Shown piece by piece: positions 35,659 to 36,839 of a stretch of DNA of 36,839 bases. The notes beneath the pieces are model-generated. The model worked only from the letters and a program-made list of their open reading frames with translations. It did not search any database and was not told the origin of the DNA. The stretch's first letter is position 1; each line of letters begins with the position of its first letter. The position numbers and the translations under genes are program-made. The stretch is from positions 1 through 36,839 of the forward strand of contig NZ_BJDP01000016.1 in the NCBI RefSeq assembly GCF_005405205.1, written 5' to 3'. This DNA comes from Enterococcus pingfangensis (GTDB lineage: Bacteria; Bacillota; Bacilli; Lactobacillales; Enterococcaceae).

Positions 35659-36022
35659 GGGGCCGTTACGGATTCGACAGGCATAGTTTGAGCTTGAATT
35701 GCGCTTCGTAGGTTACGTCTACGCAAAAACGTTACAGTTAAACATAACTGCAAAACAAAACAACAACTCTTACGCTTTAGCTGCCTAAAAACAGTTAGCG
35801 TAGATCCTCTCGGTATCGCCCATGTGCTCGAGTAAGGGTCCTATTCTAAGTGGGATACGTTTCAACTTTCCGTCTGCAAGTTGAAAAAGAGCTCATCAGA
35901 CTAGCAATGTTCGCGGCCTGTCATGCGGCAGAGAACAAAGCGAAATTTAAATAGTATGACTATGAGCGTAGATTTTTAGGTGTCGATATGTTTGGACGCG
36001 GGTTCGACTCCCGCCGGCTCCA
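35659..36022 (+). ncRNA. ssrA: Transfer-messenger RNA (tmRNA)
   Basis: 364 nt. It rescues stalled ribosomes: alanylated like a tRNA, it enters the A site and supplies a short reading frame that tags the stalled product for degradation. The tRNA-like ends are clear. The 5' end GGGGCC pairs with the 3' GGCTCC, followed by A. The T arm is CGGGTTCGACTCCCG near 35999-36013, and the conserved GTTACGGATTCGACAGG lies after the 5' end. The tag frame runs 35750-35788 and reads AKQNNNSYALAA then TAA. CCA is not encoded. The frame starts with Ala GCA. Pseudoknot regions follow the tag frame. It is closed by a terminator at 36046. Confidence 0.98.
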
Positions 36023-36045
36023 TTTCGTAGTTTTCACTAGATTTC

Positions 36046-36090
36046 AAAAACGACTAAACCCTTGATTTGATAAGGATTTAGTCGTTTTTA
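36046..36090 (+). terminator. tmRNA terminator
   Basis: AAAAACGACTAAA pairs with TTTAGTCGTTTTT, with an inner CCTT/AAGG extension. Confidence 0.9.
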
Positions 36091-36150
36091 ATTTTCGATA
36101 TTTTTGCTAAAAAATGTCAAAGGGTATTCAATTTGCTTTCGGAAAAGAGA

Positions 36151-36201
36151 AAAACAAGAAGACTTCTATAGCTAATTAAGCGGTAGAGGCCTTCTTATTT
36201 T
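36151..36201 (-). terminator. Terminator of the marR gene
   Basis: In minus-strand RNA AAAATAAGAAG pairs with CTTCTTGTTTT (one G-U), with an inner TCTA/TAGA pair and a U-rich tail. On the plus strand one pair is a mismatch, so the minus direction is favoured. Confidence 0.75.
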
Positions 36202-36243
36202 CCCTTTTTTGATACTTTTTTAAATAATTGTATTCCCATGCTG

Positions 36244-36687
36244 TTAATTTTTTTCAGGATTTTTTTGATCCAACTTATCTAATCGCTGCTCCATTTTTTC
36301 AAGTAATTGGACCATCTGACTATCACTATGTTCTGGTAATAAAAACTGATTCAAGTCTTCTACTTTTTCTTTAATCGACAAAGCGGTCTCTTTTCCCATC
36401 GGAGTTAATTTTAATAAGGAGCTGCGTTTATCTTCTGAACTCAATTTATCAATATAGCCATTTTTCACTAGTGTATTAATCGCTCGGGTGATCGTACTTT
36501 GATTCAATTTAACTAAAGCAGAAAAATTACTCTGGGTGATTTCTGGATGATCCAACAATTTCAATAAGTAAAAATAATTGGTCGAGTTAATATGTGGTGA
36601 GTCAAACAGTTGATTTACATGAATCGTGATCGCCTGATTCAACAATGCCACCCGTTGGATCAAACCGTCTTCTTTTGTAAAAGTCAT
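36244..36687 (-). CDS. MarR-family transcriptional regulator
   Basis: 147 aa. Winged helix-turn-helix with helix segments LLKLLDHPEITQSNFSALV (about 42-60), recognition helix NQSTITRAINTLVKNGYI (about 62-79), and a wing with EDKRSSLLKLTPMGKETA (the MarR DxR motif), plus a long C-terminal dimer helix (about 107-140). No cysteines, so it is not an obvious redox sensor. AAAGGAG precedes the ATG. It has a hairpin in its leader and its own terminator. The regulated gene is not evident; the neighbour to the right lies outside the window. Confidence 0.92.
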   Translation of the reverse strand: MTFTKEDGLIQRVALLNQAITIHVNQLFDSPHINSTNYFYLLKLLDHPEITQSNFSALVKLNQSTITRAINTLVKNGYIDKLSSEDKRSSLLKLTPMGKETALSIKEKVEDLNQFLLPEHSDSQMVQLLEKMEQRLDKLDQKNPEKN

Positions 36688-36716
36688 AATAGGTTACTCC
36701 TTTGTTCATGAAATAA

Positions 36717-36750
36717 ACGGCTCCCATCACTACTTCATGATGGAAGCCGT
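36717..36750 (-). other. Strong hairpin just upstream of marR
   Basis: In minus-strand RNA, ACGGCTTCCATCA pairs with TGATGGGAGCCGT (13 pairs, one G-U) around an 8-nt loop, followed by UUUAUUUC. It is either the terminator of a gene beyond the right edge or an attenuator in the marR leader; the ribosome binding site begins 13 bases past the stem. On plus one pair is broken. Confidence 0.6.
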
Positions 36751-36839
36751 ACCTATTTATTATTGGTGTTAGTATCAAATCTTAGACAACTTTTCGTAGA
36801 GACAGAAATAAATTAAACTTATCTACGAGAGGATGGATT

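Noticed and set aside
36753-36839. A gene at the right edge
   Set aside because: No start codon with a ribosome site and sustained frame is visible; only a 6-bp CGTAGA/TCTACG inverted repeat is seen.

Overview
The window is chromosomal DNA of a low-G+C lactic acid bacterium, almost certainly an Enterococcus. The evidence is a gnd-etaR-etaS cluster of the kind remembered from E. faecalis, a neighbouring pgi and gdhA pair, an EbsC/YbaK protein, an LtaS, and a tmRNA tag reading AKQNNNSYALAA. That tag is close to, but not the same as, the tags I recall for E. faecalis and E. faecium, so a different species is likely. Nearly everything is housekeeping. I see no phage, insertion sequence or CRISPR array.

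Layout. (1) 1-450: the upstream end of an rRNA operon that runs off the left edge on the minus strand, with leader and tandem promoters P1 and P2. (2) 453-11622, minus strand: two-component system etaRS, gnd, the yceD-rpmF operon, the glycolytic pair pfkA-pyk, and dnaE. (3) 11678-15480: a short DUF2929 membrane protein, a PmrA-like MFS exporter, a Cof-type HAD phosphatase and two unrecognised proteins. (4) 15622-18113: tRNA-Ser(CGA), and a TetR regulator divergent from a split ThrE-type exporter (two genes). (5) 18181-20505: a VTT/DedA-like membrane protein and a membrane-anchored GDPD phosphodiesterase, separated by an attenuator-like hairpin. (6) 20506-21779: a gene-poor 1.3 kb. It holds a DUF2187-like gene broken by one in-frame stop, a catabolite-control-like site, and a probable small RNA ending in a very long hairpin. 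(7) 21780-28577: pgi, gdhA, a BaiN/HI0933 flavoprotein, EbsC/YbaK, aroD and an RlmI-like rRNA methyltransferase. (8) 28670-33262, plus strand: ltaS, a membrane protein of unknown role, and an AzgA/PbuG-type purine permease. (9) 33263-36750: a second OmpR-type two-component system, tmRNA, and a MarR regulator.

How the parts work together. gnd, pfkA, pyk and pgi cover the pentose-phosphate and glycolytic backbone. etaRS, ltaS, GDPD, VTT and the second two-component system concern the envelope and its stress sensing. rRNA, rpmF/yceD, tRNA-Ser, tmRNA, EbsC and RlmI concern translation. Transcription units are cleanly bounded by strong intrinsic terminators, several of which incorporate the stop codon of the gene they end.

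The least explained part is 20506-21779. It contains the broken small gene, the predicted roughly 150-nt RNA, and a hairpin core that recurs in the pgi terminator. All function calls are from reading the sequence and from memory of the families. No database search was made.
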